This document shows, piece by piece, positions 36,003 through 46,340 of a stretch of 50,934 bases of DNA (positions are counted from its first letter, which is position 1; every line of letters starts with the position of its first letter). Origin of the DNA: Bacteroidales bacterium (GTDB lineage: Bacteria > Bacteroidota > Bacteroidia > Bacteroidales > UBA7960); contig SLCY01000033.1 in assembly GCA_007125585.1 (NCBI GenBank), positions 1 to 50,934 of the forward strand, read 5' to 3'. Below the pieces are notes generated by a model. The model searched no databases and was not told the DNA's origin. It saw nothing but the letters and a program-made list of their open reading frames with translations. Both the position numbers and the translations under genes were made by a program.

Positions 36003-36635
36003 ATACAGAAAAAACTTCAGGAGCTCACCGACAAGATCTAAAAGGAAGGCGTAGATAAGGCCAACAAAGAAGCTGAAAAGATTCTTTCAGAGGCAAACAA
36101 AAAAGCCAAAGAGATGTTGGCGAAGGCAAAAAAGGATGCTGACGGCACGCTAGAGAAGGCAGAAAAGGAAGCCGAAGACCTGAAAAAGAATGCACTGAAC
36201 GAACTGCAGCTGTCTGCGCGGCAAGCAATATCCGATCTGAAACAGGAGGTGATCAACCTGATCCAGGCAAAAACCATTGAGCCGGAAACAAAGGGGGCTT
36301 TCAAAGATGCCGGTTTTACCCGCGATATCATAAAAACCATCGTCAAAAACTGGGACCCCGAAAGCGTTGACAATGTCGACCTGGTTGTGCTCCTGCCAAA
36401 AGACAGACAAAAAGAGTTCGGGTCATTTTTCAAGAGCAAGGCCAAAGACTTGTTAGACAAAGGGCTTAAGATCGACTTCAGTGAAAAGATCAAAGGAGGT
36501 TTTAAGATCGGGCCGAAAGATGGCGGATACCTCGTTTCTTTCTCTGACAAGGATTTTGACCACTTCTTTAAAATGTACATGCGCCCAAGGTTGATTGAAT
36601 TTCTTTTTGACAAGCCAACAGGCGCGGCAAAATGA
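36003..36635 (+). pseudogene. ntpE: V-type ATPase subunit E, damaged N-terminus
   Basis: Subunit E forms the peripheral stalk. Read from 36003, the frame encodes QKKLQELTDKI, a stop, then KEGVDKANKEAEKIL and the rest of the family helix to GGFKIGPKDGGYLVSFSD and the C-terminus. Two lesions are seen. The codon where the family has its initiator Met reads ATA (36003-36005), and the codon where relatives have Tyr (in ELTDKIY) reads TAA (36039-36041). The rest is intact. Translation from ATG 36114 would give 173 residues, missing about 37. It may be an N-terminally truncated functional gene, a pseudogene, or two consensus errors. It is first in the operon. Confidence 0.7.
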
Positions 36636-36657
36636 GCAACAAACAAAACACCTTCAC

Positions 36658-37488
36658 GTGAAGCGTAAGTATTATTATCTGGTTGCAGGGCTCCAGGACA
36701 TCACCCTGGACATACACAAGCTGGCATCAGGGCAGCTTGCTTTCAGGGAAGAGCTGCGTGCGGAGCTGCACCCGAAAGACTTTCTGCTGGCGGAAAAACT
36801 CTTTCTGCCCTTCGACAACGTCAACCTGCTTACCCTGCTGGAAAAGAAGGACAGGCCGTTTGTTGAAAGAGGCAACTATTCAAGGGAACGCCTTGAAGAA
36901 AACATCAAGGAGCCTTCTGACCTGCCAGGTTACATGCTGCGCTTCATCACGGCTTTCAAGGACAAAGATCCGCTGTACCCCGACATGAGCCCTGAGGATG
37001 AACTGGCAACCCTTTTTTACGATGAGGTCATCGAAAATGAACATAATGAGTTCCTGCGTGCGTGGTTTCAGTTCGAGCTGAACGTGACAAATATCATGGC
37101 AGCCCTGATTGCCCGGAAATATAAAGTGCCTTACGGGAATCATATCATTGGCACAGGAGAGATCGCTGAGACAATCCGCAAGAGCCATGCACGCGATTTT
37201 GGCCTGGGTAACGAACTGGATTACGTGGAAGAGCTGACTGCCATCTCCAAAAAAGAAGACGTCAGGGAGAGGGAGCAGGCCATCGATGAGCTAAAGTGGA
37301 ATTACCTTGATGAAGAGACCTTCTTCCATTATTTTACCATAGAAAAGATCCTTGCCTTTGTGATCAAGCTGGGCATGATAGAACGGTGGTTGAGCATAGA
37401 TAAGGACCACAGCAACGAGCTGTTCAGGAAATTGCTGAAAGAGCTGCAGTCCAGCTATAAATTACCTGAAACATTTACAGAAAAATAG
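36658..37488 (+). CDS. DUF2764 protein, V-ATPase subunit C-like
   Basis: A 276-residue cytoplasmic protein, the usual second gene of Bacteroidota V-ATPase operons. It is thought to replace subunit C/d, which links the rotor to the stalk. The start is taken as GTG 36658 because the family opens with the KYYYLVAGLQDITLD block directly after it; the frame is open upstream to 36595 but overlaps subunit E. Subunit A starts 6 bases after its stop. Family membership rests on position and the opening block; the C-like role is from established operon comparisons. Confidence 0.8.
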   Translation: MKRKYYYLVAGLQDITLDIHKLASGQLAFREELRAELHPKDFLLAEKLFLPFDNVNLLTLLEKKDRPFVERGNYSRERLEENIKEPSDLPGYMLRFITAFKDKDPLYPDMSPEDELATLFYDEVIENEHNEFLRAWFQFELNVTNIMAALIARKYKVPYGNHIIGTGEIAETIRKSHARDFGLGNELDYVEELTAISKKEDVREREQAIDELKWNYLDEETFFHYFTIEKILAFVIKLGMIERWLSIDKDHSNELFRKLLKELQSSYKLPETFTEK

Positions 37489-37494
37489 GACGTT

Positions 37495-39276
37495 ATGAAT
37501 ACAATTGGGAATGTGACCGGCATTGTTGCCAACCTTGTCATTGTTGAAACAGAGGGGACGACGGCCCAGAATGAGATCTGTTATATCAAGCACCGCGACA
37601 CCCGTCTGATGGCCGAGGTGATCAAGGTGGTTGGGAACAAATCATACATCCAGGTATTTGAAAGCACACGTGGCCTGAAGGTGGGCACTGAAGTCGAATT
37701 CATGGGACACATGCTCGAGGCTACATTGGGCCCGGGCATATTATCAAAAAACTTTGACGGACTTCAAAACGACCTGAATAAGATGGAGGGCGTGTTTCTG
37801 AAAAGGGGCCAATATACCGAACCCCTCGATATGGATAAGGCTTTCAAATTCAAAGCCATTGCCAAAAAGGGCGACAAGGTGGTGGCCGGCTCCTGGCTTG
37901 GCGAAGTAAAAGAAAACTGGATCCGACATAAGATCATGGTCCCCTTTAAGTTTTCGGGCGAATACACTGTAAAAAGCATGAAAGGTGCAGGCGAATACAA
38001 GCCGGAAGAAACCATAGCCGTTCTAACAGACAAGGATGGCAAAGACCACGAGGTGACCATGGTACAAAAATGGCCGGTAAAGGTGCCCATCAAATCCTAC
38101 AAGAGCAAGCCGCGCCCTTTCAGGATCATGGAAACAGGCATCCGCGTAATGGATACGTTGAATCCCATGGCAGAGGGTGGCACCGGGTTTATTCCGGGGC
38201 CCTTCGGATCGGGCAAAACCGTTCTTCAGCATAACCTGTCAAAGAATGCAGAAGCCGACCTGGTGGTCGTCGCCGCATGTGGCGAACGTGCCAATGAGGT
38301 GGTGGAGCTCTTTACAGAATTTCCTGAACTTGAAGACCCGCGCAGCGGCCGCAAACTGATGGAACGTACCACCATCATCGCCAACACCTCCAACATGCCG
38401 GTAGCTGCCAGGGAAGCATCGGTATACACCGCCATGACCATTGCAGAATACTACCGTGCCATGGGACTGAAAGTATTGCTGCTGGCCGACTCTACCTCAC
38501 GCTGGGCGCAGGCCCTCCGCGAAATGTCGAACCGCATGGAAGAGCTGCCGGGGCCTGACGGATTTCCCATGGACCTTTCGGCCATCATCGCCAACTTCTA
38601 CGCAAGGGCCGGGTTCGTTTACCTGCCCAACGATGAAACCGGATCGATCACATTTATCGGTACCGTGTCACCCGCCGGCGGGAACCTCAAAGAGCCCGTC
38701 ACCGAATCCACAAAGAAAGTGGCCCGCGCCTTTTATGCACTGTCGCAGCAACGGGCCGACAGCAAACGTTATCCGGCCATCGACCCCATCGATAGCTACT
38801 CCAAATACCTTGAGTACACCGAAATAGCAGAATACCTCAACGAGAACATCGCTGAAAACTGGACCGATAGTGTGTTCAAGGCAAAAGACATCTTGCTGAG
38901 AGGCAAGGAAGCCTACGAACAGATCAATATCCTGGGCGACGATGGCGTGCCGCTTGACTATCATATCCGCTACTGGAAATCTGAGCTGATCGACTTTGTC
39001 ATCCTGCAACAGGACGCATTCGACAAGGTGGATGCATCAACTTCACTGGAAAGACAAAACTACATGTTGCAAAAAACACTCGAGATTGTCGACAAGTCGT
39101 TTTCGTTTGACTCTTTCGAACATGTGGGCCCCTATTTCAAAAGGCTCATCAATGCATTGAAACAAATGAACTATTCCGAATATGGTTCGGACCAGTTCAA
39201 GAAAAATGAAAAAGGACTGGAAAAGATCCTGAAGGAACAAAGACCTGAAAAGGAGAAGGAGGAAGTGAAGGCTTAA
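37495..39276 (+). CDS. ntpA: V-type ATP synthase subunit A (catalytic)
   Basis: A 593-residue catalytic subunit of the A3B3 head. It has the N-terminal beta-barrel, the non-homologous bulge region (about 110-190) found in V/A-type A subunits and absent from F-type beta, then the Walker A loop GPFGSGKT (235-242), ACGERANEVVE and the STSRWAQALREMSNRMEELPG block. The length is typical. It hydrolyses or synthesises ATP together with the B subunit, which follows 28 bases downstream. Confidence 0.96.
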   Translation: MNTIGNVTGIVANLVIVETEGTTAQNEICYIKHRDTRLMAEVIKVVGNKSYIQVFESTRGLKVGTEVEFMGHMLEATLGPGILSKNFDGLQNDLNKMEGVFLKRGQYTEPLDMDKAFKFKAIAKKGDKVVAGSWLGEVKENWIRHKIMVPFKFSGEYTVKSMKGAGEYKPEETIAVLTDKDGKDHEVTMVQKWPVKVPIKSYKSKPRPFRIMETGIRVMDTLNPMAEGGTGFIPGPFGSGKTVLQHNLSKNAEADLVVVAACGERANEVVELFTEFPELEDPRSGRKLMERTTIIANTSNMPVAAREASVYTAMTIAEYYRAMGLKVLLLADSTSRWAQALREMSNRMEELPGPDGFPMDLSAIIANFYARAGFVYLPNDETGSITFIGTVSPAGGNLKEPVTESTKKVARAFYALSQQRADSKRYPAIDPIDSYSKYLEYTEIAEYLNENIAENWTDSVFKAKDILLRGKEAYEQINILGDDGVPLDYHIRYWKSELIDFVILQQDAFDKVDASTSLERQNYMLQKTLEIVDKSFSFDSFEHVGPYFKRLINALKQMNYSEYGSDQFKKNEKGLEKILKEQRPEKEKEEVKA

Positions 39277-39304
39277 TCACAAACAAGGAAAAGTATACTG
39301 AGCA

Positions 39305-40636
39305 ATGGAAAAGGACACAAAAGCGTTTCAACGCGTATACACCAAGCTGTTTCAGCTTACCAAAGCTACGGTCTCACTCAATGCCAGGGGCATTGGGAAT
39401 GATGAGCTGGCCATAGTCGACGGCCGCCTGTCGCAGGTGGTGAAGATCATGGGCGACATGGTGACCCTGCAGATCTTTGGTGGTACCGAAGGGATCGCCA
39501 CCAACGCAGAGGTGATCTTTGCCGGGAAAGCACCTACACTGAAAGTGGGGGATGACCTTGCCGGACGCTTCTTCAATGCCTACGGCGAACCCATCGAGGG
39601 CGGCGAGATCATGGGGCAGGAACGGGAGATCGGGGGTCCCAGTGTGAACCCGGTCAGGAGAAAACAACCTTCGGAGTTCATCCCCACGGGCATCGCCGGC
39701 ATCGACCTCAACAACGCCCTGGTCACCGGCCAGAAGATCCCCTTCTTTGCAGACCCCGACCAGCCATATAACCAGGTGATGGCCATGGTGGCCCTGCGGG
39801 CCAAAGCCGATAAGATCATCCTGGCAGGGATGGGGCTCACCAGGGATGACTACCTGTATTTTAAAAATGTATTTGACAACGCCGGGGCCCTCGACCGCAT
39901 CGTGGGCTTTATCAACACCACAGAAGACCCGCCAGTGGAAAGGCTCCTGGTGCCCGACATGGCACTCTCCGCCGCTGAATATTTCGCCGAAGAGAAAAAA
40001 GAGAAGGTGCTGGTGCTGCTCACCGACATGACATTGTATTCGGATGCACTCAGCATTGTGTCCAACCGCATGGACCAGATCCCGTCGAAAGACTCCATGC
40101 CCGGCTCCCTTTATTCTGACCTGGCCCGCCTGTATGAAAAAGCGGTACAGTTCCCGGATGGAGGATCCATCACCATCATCGCCGTGACAACCTTGTCGGG
40201 CGGCGATATCACCCACGCCGTTCCCGACAACACAGGATATATCACCGAAGGCCAGCTCTTCCTGAGGAAAGACAGCGACATCGGCAAAGTGATCGTCGAC
40301 CCCTTCCGCAGCCTGTCGCGCCTGAAGCAGCTGGTGATCGGCAAAAAGACCAGGGAAGACCACCCCCAGGTGATGAACGCCGCCGTGCGACTGTATGCCG
40401 ATGCCGCCAATGCCAAAACAAAACAGGAAAATGGCTTCGACCTTACCGACTATGATGAGCGCACACTGGAATTTGCCAAAGAATATGCGGATAAACTCCT
40501 GGCCATCGACGTGAATATCGATACCGATGCCATGCTGGAAACCGCCTACGGACTGTTCGAAAAGCATTTTAAACCCGAAGAGGTGGGCATCAAACAAGAT
40601 TTTGTTGACAAGTACTGGGAAAAGAACAGTGAATGA
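39305..40636 (+). CDS. ntpB: V-type ATP synthase subunit B (regulatory)
   Basis: The 443-residue non-catalytic nucleotide-site subunit that alternates with A. It has the family blocks VNPVRRKQPSEFIPTGIAGID, TGQKIPFFADPDQPYNQ, LVLLTDMTLYSDALSIVSN and PGSLYSDLARLYEKAV. As expected for B subunits there is no intact Walker A loop. It lies between A (28 bases upstream) and D (35 bases downstream). Confidence 0.96.
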   Translation: MEKDTKAFQRVYTKLFQLTKATVSLNARGIGNDELAIVDGRLSQVVKIMGDMVTLQIFGGTEGIATNAEVIFAGKAPTLKVGDDLAGRFFNAYGEPIEGGEIMGQEREIGGPSVNPVRRKQPSEFIPTGIAGIDLNNALVTGQKIPFFADPDQPYNQVMAMVALRAKADKIILAGMGLTRDDYLYFKNVFDNAGALDRIVGFINTTEDPPVERLLVPDMALSAAEYFAEEKKEKVLVLLTDMTLYSDALSIVSNRMDQIPSKDSMPGSLYSDLARLYEKAVQFPDGGSITIIAVTTLSGGDITHAVPDNTGYITEGQLFLRKDSDIGKVIVDPFRSLSRLKQLVIGKKTREDHPQVMNAAVRLYADAANAKTKQENGFDLTDYDERTLEFAKEYADKLLAIDVNIDTDAMLETAYGLFEKHFKPEEVGIKQDFVDKYWEKNSE

Positions 40637-40671
40637 ACATTTCCAATATTTCTCTTTAGACCGTTTCGCAC

Positions 40672-41274
40672 ATGGCCATTAAATTTCAATACAATAAGAC
40701 ATATCTTCAACGCCTGAAGAAACAGCTTGAGATCCGCGAGAAGGCGCTGCCAACCTTGAAGAACAAGGAGGCTGCCCTGCGCAGTGAGGTGAAAAAAGCC
40801 AAGGAAACGGCCGAAACGTTTGACAAAAAACTGGAAAAGCAATTGCAGGAATACCAGCACGCCATCGCATTATGGGATGAGTTCGACAACGAGCTGGTGC
40901 ACATTGAAGATGTGGACCTGTCAGTAAAAAAGATCGCCGGCGTCAAAACGCCGGTGCTTGATGACGTCAGGTTCTCAATCAGGGAGTTCAGCCTTTTTAA
41001 CAAGCCGGCATGGACCCTTGATGGCATCCATATCGTCAAGCAACTGGCCATCACCGCCCTGGAAAGGGAGGTCTATTACCAGAAGATGCAGCTGCTGGAC
41101 CATGCCCGGAAAAAGACCACCCAAAAGGTGAACCTTTATGAGAAAGTGCAGATCCCTGGCTTTGAAGAAGCCATTCTCAAAATAAAACGTTACCTGGAAG
41201 ACGAAGAAAACCTGTCCAAAGCAGCACAGAAGATTGTTAAGAACAGACTACAGGAATCGGAGGCAAGCGTATGA
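40672..41274 (+). CDS. ntpD: V-type ATP synthase subunit D (central stalk)
   Basis: A 200-residue protein with long N- and C-terminal coiled-coil helices (LKKQLEIREKALPTLKNK; ILKIKRYLEDEENLSKAAQ) around a short globular middle, the V-type D/gamma-like rotor shaft. Its stop overlaps the start of subunit I by 4 bases (ATGA). Confidence 0.92.
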   Translation: MAIKFQYNKTYLQRLKKQLEIREKALPTLKNKEAALRSEVKKAKETAETFDKKLEKQLQEYQHAIALWDEFDNELVHIEDVDLSVKKIAGVKTPVLDDVRFSIREFSLFNKPAWTLDGIHIVKQLAITALEREVYYQKMQLLDHARKKTTQKVNLYEKVQIPGFEEAILKIKRYLEDEENLSKAAQKIVKNRLQESEASV

Positions 41275-43088
41275 TCGTTCCAATGCATAAGTTTTCTTTT
41301 CTGGTATTCCATCAGGATTACCATGACTTTCTCGACAATGTCAGGAATATCGGTGTAGTGCACCTTATCGAGAAACAGGAGGATGTATCTGATGAAGTGC
41401 GGGAGCAATACGATCTGATCAAAGAGGTCCAGTCGGTGGTTAAAAAGCTCAGCAAGCGTGATGTGGGAGGAAAGGTTGCCGGCAGGGCCGCTGAAGGCAA
41501 AAATGCATTTGAAGAAGTGTCCAGCCTGTATGACCAGCTGGAAGAAAAGTATCAGCAGCTTACCTTGCTGCAGAAAGAGATCAGCCATGTGCGGCCCTGG
41601 GGGGATTTCTCCAGGGAAACCCTGAAAAAACTGTCGGAAGAAGGTCTTGCTGTAAGATTCTACAGCGTGCCGGCCAGCCGCTTTTCCGATGAATGGTATG
41701 CGCAGTATCCTATCGAGACAATTGGCCATCACGCCGGCCAGGTCTATTTCGTCCTTGTTCAAAAAGGCGATGAAGAACCCGCCATTGACGCAGAAGAGGT
41801 TCGTCCGCCGGAAAGGCCGCTTTCAGAGCTGATGCATTACCAGAAAGAATTGAAGAAGGACCTGCAAGCCATCAACAAGGAACTGGACAACCACGCCGTC
41901 AAAAGCCTGGAAGCCATAAAAAACTATGGCTACCAGGTTAAAGAATCGGTCGACTTCAAAAAGGCGGTGGAAAACACTGACAAGCAAGCAGAGGATAAAG
42001 TGATGCTGCTCGAAGGATGGGTGCCCGACGAGAAAAAAGAAACCCTCCTTGCCTACCTGGAAAAGAACAATATCCTTTACATGGCACAGAAGGCACGGGA
42101 AAAGGACCAGGCACCCATTCTCCTCAGGAATAAAAAATTTGCCAGGCAATTTGAAATGCTGGGTGACCTCTATTCTTTGCCCAAGTATAACGAACTGGAC
42201 CTGACCCCTTTCTTTGCTCCCTTCTATATGCTGTTTTTCGGTTTTTGCCTGGGTGATGCCGGCTATGGCATCTTGATGGGCGTTACCGCACTGCTCTTGA
42301 AAAAGAAGGCCAGAAAGGAACTGAAGAAGATCATGGGACTGGTGTTCTACCTCGGCGTGTCTACCTTCATGTTTGGCATTGTCTCCGGGGTTTTCTTCGG
42401 CATCCCGCTTTTCGAGACCGGCCTGCCTGTATACAAAGACCTGGCCGCAGGGTTCGAGCAACAGGGTACAGACATCAATATGCTGCTGTTTTACCTCTCC
42501 CTGATCCTGGGCGGGATACAAATCATTTTTGGACTGGTGCTGAAAGCCATAAATGAGACCAAACAGTTCGGCTGGAAGCATGCCGTCGGCACGGCAGGCT
42601 GGATACTGCTGCTGACAGGCAGTATCGCCCTGTATGGCATCAGCCACCTGGCCGACATCCCTCTTGCGGACCTGAACCCCGCACTATATAGCGTTCTCGG
42701 GGTCAGCGGTGTGATGATCCTGCTGCTGAACAACCTCAACAGAAACATCTTGATGAACTTTGGACTCGGACTGTGGAACACCTACAACATGGTCACCGGC
42801 ATCCTGGGTGACCTGCTCTCCTACATCCGTCTGTTTGCACTGGGAATATCCAGCGCCATCCTCGGATTCGTATTCAACAGCCTTGCCGTGGAAATGAGCG
42901 GCAGCATCCCGGTGCTGAACATCCTCATCATGACGGTGATATTGGTCATCGGACATGGCATCAACCTATTCATGTCGGGGCTGGGCGCTTTTGTACACCC
43001 CATGCGTCTGACATTTGTAGAATTCTACAAAAACGCCGGCTTTACCGGTGGCGGGAAACAATATAATCCATTTAAAAAAATCACATAA
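41271..43088 (+). CDS. ntpI: V-type ATP synthase subunit I (a-type stator)
   Basis: A 605-residue protein with a cytosolic coiled N-terminal half (about 1-310) and about seven C-terminal transmembrane helices. The essential half-channel arginine is Arg520 in GDLLSYIRLFALG, followed by SSAILGFVFNSLA. The length is at the short end of the family, as usual in Bacteroidota. It is coupled to ntpD by a 4-base overlap and followed by ntpK after 27 bases. It forms the ion path together with K. Confidence 0.94.
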   Translation: MIVPMHKFSFLVFHQDYHDFLDNVRNIGVVHLIEKQEDVSDEVREQYDLIKEVQSVVKKLSKRDVGGKVAGRAAEGKNAFEEVSSLYDQLEEKYQQLTLLQKEISHVRPWGDFSRETLKKLSEEGLAVRFYSVPASRFSDEWYAQYPIETIGHHAGQVYFVLVQKGDEEPAIDAEEVRPPERPLSELMHYQKELKKDLQAINKELDNHAVKSLEAIKNYGYQVKESVDFKKAVENTDKQAEDKVMLLEGWVPDEKKETLLAYLEKNNILYMAQKAREKDQAPILLRNKKFARQFEMLGDLYSLPKYNELDLTPFFAPFYMLFFGFCLGDAGYGILMGVTALLLKKKARKELKKIMGLVFYLGVSTFMFGIVSGVFFGIPLFETGLPVYKDLAAGFEQQGTDINMLLFYLSLILGGIQIIFGLVLKAINETKQFGWKHAVGTAGWILLLTGSIALYGISHLADIPLADLNPALYSVLGVSGVMILLLNNLNRNILMNFGLGLWNTYNMVTGILGDLLSYIRLFALGISSAILGFVFNSLAVEMSGSIPVLNILIMTVILVIGHGINLFMSGLGAFVHPMRLTFVEFYKNAGFTGGGKQYNPFKKIT

Positions 43089-43568
<480 letters not shown>

Positions 43569-43741
43569 CCGCCAACCTGAAAGATGGCCTCCCGGACCGG
43601 TGCCAGGGGCATTGTCGCAGCTTGTTTATGATGGGATGGTAACCCAGGAGGTCGTTAGGGGCGTAACCCATAGAATGAAAGGACCCTTTCGTCATTTCCG
43701 CATTCCGGCATGATGATCAAAAAAAAGAGGAGTCTGCAAAG

Positions 43742-44428
43742 TCACTTGCGGCGAACCCATTCATAAACCATCTGTACGATAAACATCATCCCCATAAGGT
43801 AGACGGCATCCTCTACCGGAATGGTGAATATGCGTATCCCAAGATTCTCAGCATCATTGTAGCTTACCACCGGCATCTCGGTGAACATGCCGGTAAGCGC
43901 ACCGTTGATGATCACGAAAGGGATCAGGATGACAACATAGGTCAGGAAAAAGTGTGACAACCAGGTCTTGTGCGAACGGACCAGTGGCTGAAAAAGGGCA
44001 AGGATGGCTACGAGCAGCATCACCACAAAGGTGTAGATGCGATCGGTGTTGAAAACAGCCAGGATGAGAAACAAAACACCCAAAAAGAGGGTGGTGCCCA
44101 AAGCCGCTTTAGGAAAAACAAAACGGGGGAAGAAATACCTGAACACCTCGTAAGTGAACACCACACAATAAGGGATGATGACAAAAAATAACCATTCTTC
44201 AATGGGCAGGCCGGAAATATAGTAACCCAGGACATAGCTGTGGTTGAACGCCCATACGCCGTCACGGGTAAAAATTATGTCCCACGGGATAAATACCAGC
44301 ATCATCACCAGGATCCCGGCAAAAAGTGCAGGCCATTTTTCCCGGAAACGCACCCTGGTCTCAAAACTGCGCATCAACGGTACAGCAATGCTGCCGGCCA
44401 GCAACAAGGCATAATAGTATTTTTCCAT
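43742..44428 (-). CDS. Lycopene cyclase (CrtYcd-type, fused domains)
   Basis: A 228-residue polytopic protein with two lycopene-cyclase-domain repeats: PWDIIFTRDGVWAFN and GLPIEEWLFFVIIPY in the first half, IPVEDAVYLMGMMF in the second. Such fused heterodimer-type cyclases convert lycopene to beta-carotene in the membrane. The ATG at 44428 is chosen (MEKYYYALLL); the frame extends upstream to 44488 but that part is unlike the family and lies in the divergent promoter region. It is divergent from the CrtW-like ketolase 108 bases away, so one intergenic region may control both. Confidence 0.85.
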   Translation of the reverse strand: MEKYYYALLLAGSIAVPLMRSFETRVRFREKWPALFAGILVMMLVFIPWDIIFTRDGVWAFNHSYVLGYYISGLPIEEWLFFVIIPYCVVFTYEVFRYFFPRFVFPKAALGTTLFLGVLFLILAVFNTDRIYTFVVMLLVAILALFQPLVRSHKTWLSHFFLTYVVILIPFVIINGALTGMFTEMPVVSYNDAENLGIRIFTIPVEDAVYLMGMMFIVQMVYEWVRRK

Positions 44429-44536
44429 GACTGATAAACACCCAACCACGTGTTTTTGTTTGGAGACAATCATTGCAGGGCGATCCATTCATTGAGCTTT
44501 TCTCCTTATCTTCGCAATGTAACTACCTTTTTTGAT

Positions 44537-45235
44537 ATGGGCATAATCATCGCTGTTTCCGTCATCCTTGTCTGGGGCGCGCACCTGTTTTACATACTTC
44601 TGTATGTTCCGGTTTCGGCAGTGAACCCCTGGATGTACCTGCACATACTCATTCAGGCCTATCTGTTTACCGGCCTTTTCATCACCGCCCACGATGCCAT
44701 GCATGGCAACATCTCAGCAAAGAGATGGGTGAACAAGGTGTTCGGGTACCTGGCATCCTTTTTGTTTGCAGGCATGTATTACAAGCGGTTGCGGAAAAAC
44801 CATGGCCGTCACCACAAACATTCAGCCACAGAGAAGGACCCGGACTATTATGTGCATTCCCAGAATTTTTTGCGGTGGTGGGGTGCTTTCATGTGGCGGT
44901 ATGTCACGATCATCCAGTTGGTGGTCATGGCCGTCTTTTACAATCTGTTGATCCTGATTCCCGGGGTCACTGAGGCCCGTGCCCTTCTTTACTGGGCTTT
45001 GCCGGCCGTTTTGGGGACATTACAGCTATTCTGGGCAGGGGTTTACTGGCCCCACCGCCTGCCCCACACTGAACAAATGGGACCACACCGGGCACGCACC
45101 CAACACAAAAACCATCCATGGGCCATGCTCAGCTGCTATTTCTTCGGTTATCACCGCGAACACCACAACAATCCGCGAATACCATGGTGGAAACTGTACA
45201 AAACAAAAATTACATCTTCTCCAGACAGCGCCTGA
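44537..45235 (+). CDS. crtW: Beta-carotene ketolase, CrtW-like
   Basis: A 232-residue membrane di-iron oxygenase of the fatty-acid-desaturase/hydroxylase type. The histidine boxes are HDAMH (52-56), HGRHHKH (89-95) and GYHREHHNNP (204-213). VYWPHRLPH before the third box matches CrtW rather than CrtR. It would add keto groups to beta-carotene rings. The ATG at 44537 is preferred over GTG 44450. An imperfect -7 box, TATCTTCG, lies at 44507-44514. Its 3' end overlaps convergent rfbD by 26 bases. Confidence 0.83.
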   Translation: MGIIIAVSVILVWGAHLFYILLYVPVSAVNPWMYLHILIQAYLFTGLFITAHDAMHGNISAKRWVNKVFGYLASFLFAGMYYKRLRKNHGRHHKHSATEKDPDYYVHSQNFLRWWGAFMWRYVTIIQLVVMAVFYNLLILIPGVTEARALLYWALPAVLGTLQLFWAGVYWPHRLPHTEQMGPHRARTQHKNHPWAMLSCYFFGYHREHHNNPRIPWWKLYKTKITSSPDSA

Positions 45236-46082
45236 GGCCATCGCGCCAATGTGGGATCTCTATTCCAAACACTTTCTTGATGCGTGACTTATCGAGGACA
45301 CTGTAGTGCGGCCGGGAAGCCGCCGTTTGGAGCTCCTTTGAAAGCACAGGTACAAGCTTGCAATACAACCCCTCCGTCTCAATGATCGCATGGGCAAAAT
45401 CATACCAGCTGCATACCCCTTCGTTACTGTAATTGAAAATCTCCCCTCGGATCTTTGCAGGCATGCCGGGCAAAATGTCCAGTATTGCTTTCGCCAGATC
45501 GGCGGCATACGTCGGTGTGCCCACCTGGTCGAAGACCACCTTCAGGCTTTTTTCTTGTTTAACCTTGCTCAGTACGGTCTTCATAAAGTTTTGACCATAT
45601 GGCGAATACAACCAGGAAGTACGAATGATGACAGAGCGTGTTGCGTTGAGTATTACCTCCAACTCACCGTCCAGCTTGCTCTTCCCGTATACTGAACGGG
45701 GATTGGCGGGACTGCTCTCTGTATAAGGCCTGCTGCTCTGACCATCAAAGACATAATCGGTAGATAGATGCACCAGCAGGGCATTCACACTGGCAGCAGC
45801 CTCAGCCAATTGCCCAACAGCCCGGGCATTGACCATTTTCACAAGATCAACATTTTCTTCAGCGGCATCGACTGACGTATAACCGGCACAGTTGATCACA
45901 GTATCAATTGTGTTCTGTCTGAAATATTCAGCAAGTGCATCTGCCGAGGTGATATCCAGATTTTCCTTGTCGGTGAACAAAAAACGATAGTCGCTGTATC
46001 CGGCCGCCAAATCCTGGAACTCACGGCCCAGCTGGCCCTTGCTGCCTGTAATTAAAATGTTCTTGACGGGATCTCTCATCAT
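45210..46082 (-). CDS. rfbD: dTDP-4-dehydrorhamnose reductase
   Basis: A 290-residue short-chain-dehydrogenase-type enzyme catalysing the last step of dTDP-L-rhamnose synthesis. The NAD(P)H-binding loop is TGSKGQLGREF (about 12-22). Other blocks are DTVINCAGYTSVDAAE, the STDYVFDG segment and the catalytic Tyr-Lys in SVYGKSKLDGE. rfbA, rfbB and rfbC are not adjacent, so the pathway is split in this genome. It is convergent with the crtW-like gene. Confidence 0.93.
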   Translation of the reverse strand: MMRDPVKNILITGSKGQLGREFQDLAAGYSDYRFLFTDKENLDITSADALAEYFRQNTIDTVINCAGYTSVDAAEENVDLVKMVNARAVGQLAEAAASVNALLVHLSTDYVFDGQSSRPYTESSPANPRSVYGKSKLDGELEVILNATRSVIIRTSWLYSPYGQNFMKTVLSKVKQEKSLKVVFDQVGTPTYAADLAKAILDILPGMPAKIRGEIFNYSNEGVCSWYDFAHAIIETEGLYCKLVPVLSKELQTAASRPHYSVLDKSRIKKVFGIEIPHWRDGLRRCLEKM

Positions 46083-46287
46083 TGATTGAATTGTTGGTCA
46101 TCTGCCAGGATTGATTTTGCATGCCGTAAGCGGATTGTCCATTGTCCGAAGCTCCCGGGCTTTTGGCTGTTTCCTGGGGCGCTCCCGGATCCCGGCCCGG
46201 GCTTCGTCGCTCAATACATCAACCAATCAACGCCTCACACCTTTGGTGAACCAGCACATCAAAGCGCTAAATTAAAATTTTTTTGTT

Positions 46288-46295
46288 TATTTTTG
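46288..46295 (+). promoter_or_regulatory. -7 box of the 482-aa protein gene
   Basis: TATTTTTG matches TAnnTTTG, about 45 bases before the ATG at 46341. The 258-base gap between this gene and the divergent rfbD start shows nothing else I can name. Confidence 0.5.
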
Positions 46296-46340
46296 AGTTA
46301 TTCTACAAATTTTGACGATAAATCCTGATTATTTTTAAGT

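Noticed and set aside
36039-36041. Stop-codon recoding (TAA read as Tyr)
   Set aside because: Many intact genes here, including gyrB and ntpA, end in TAA at their proper family length.
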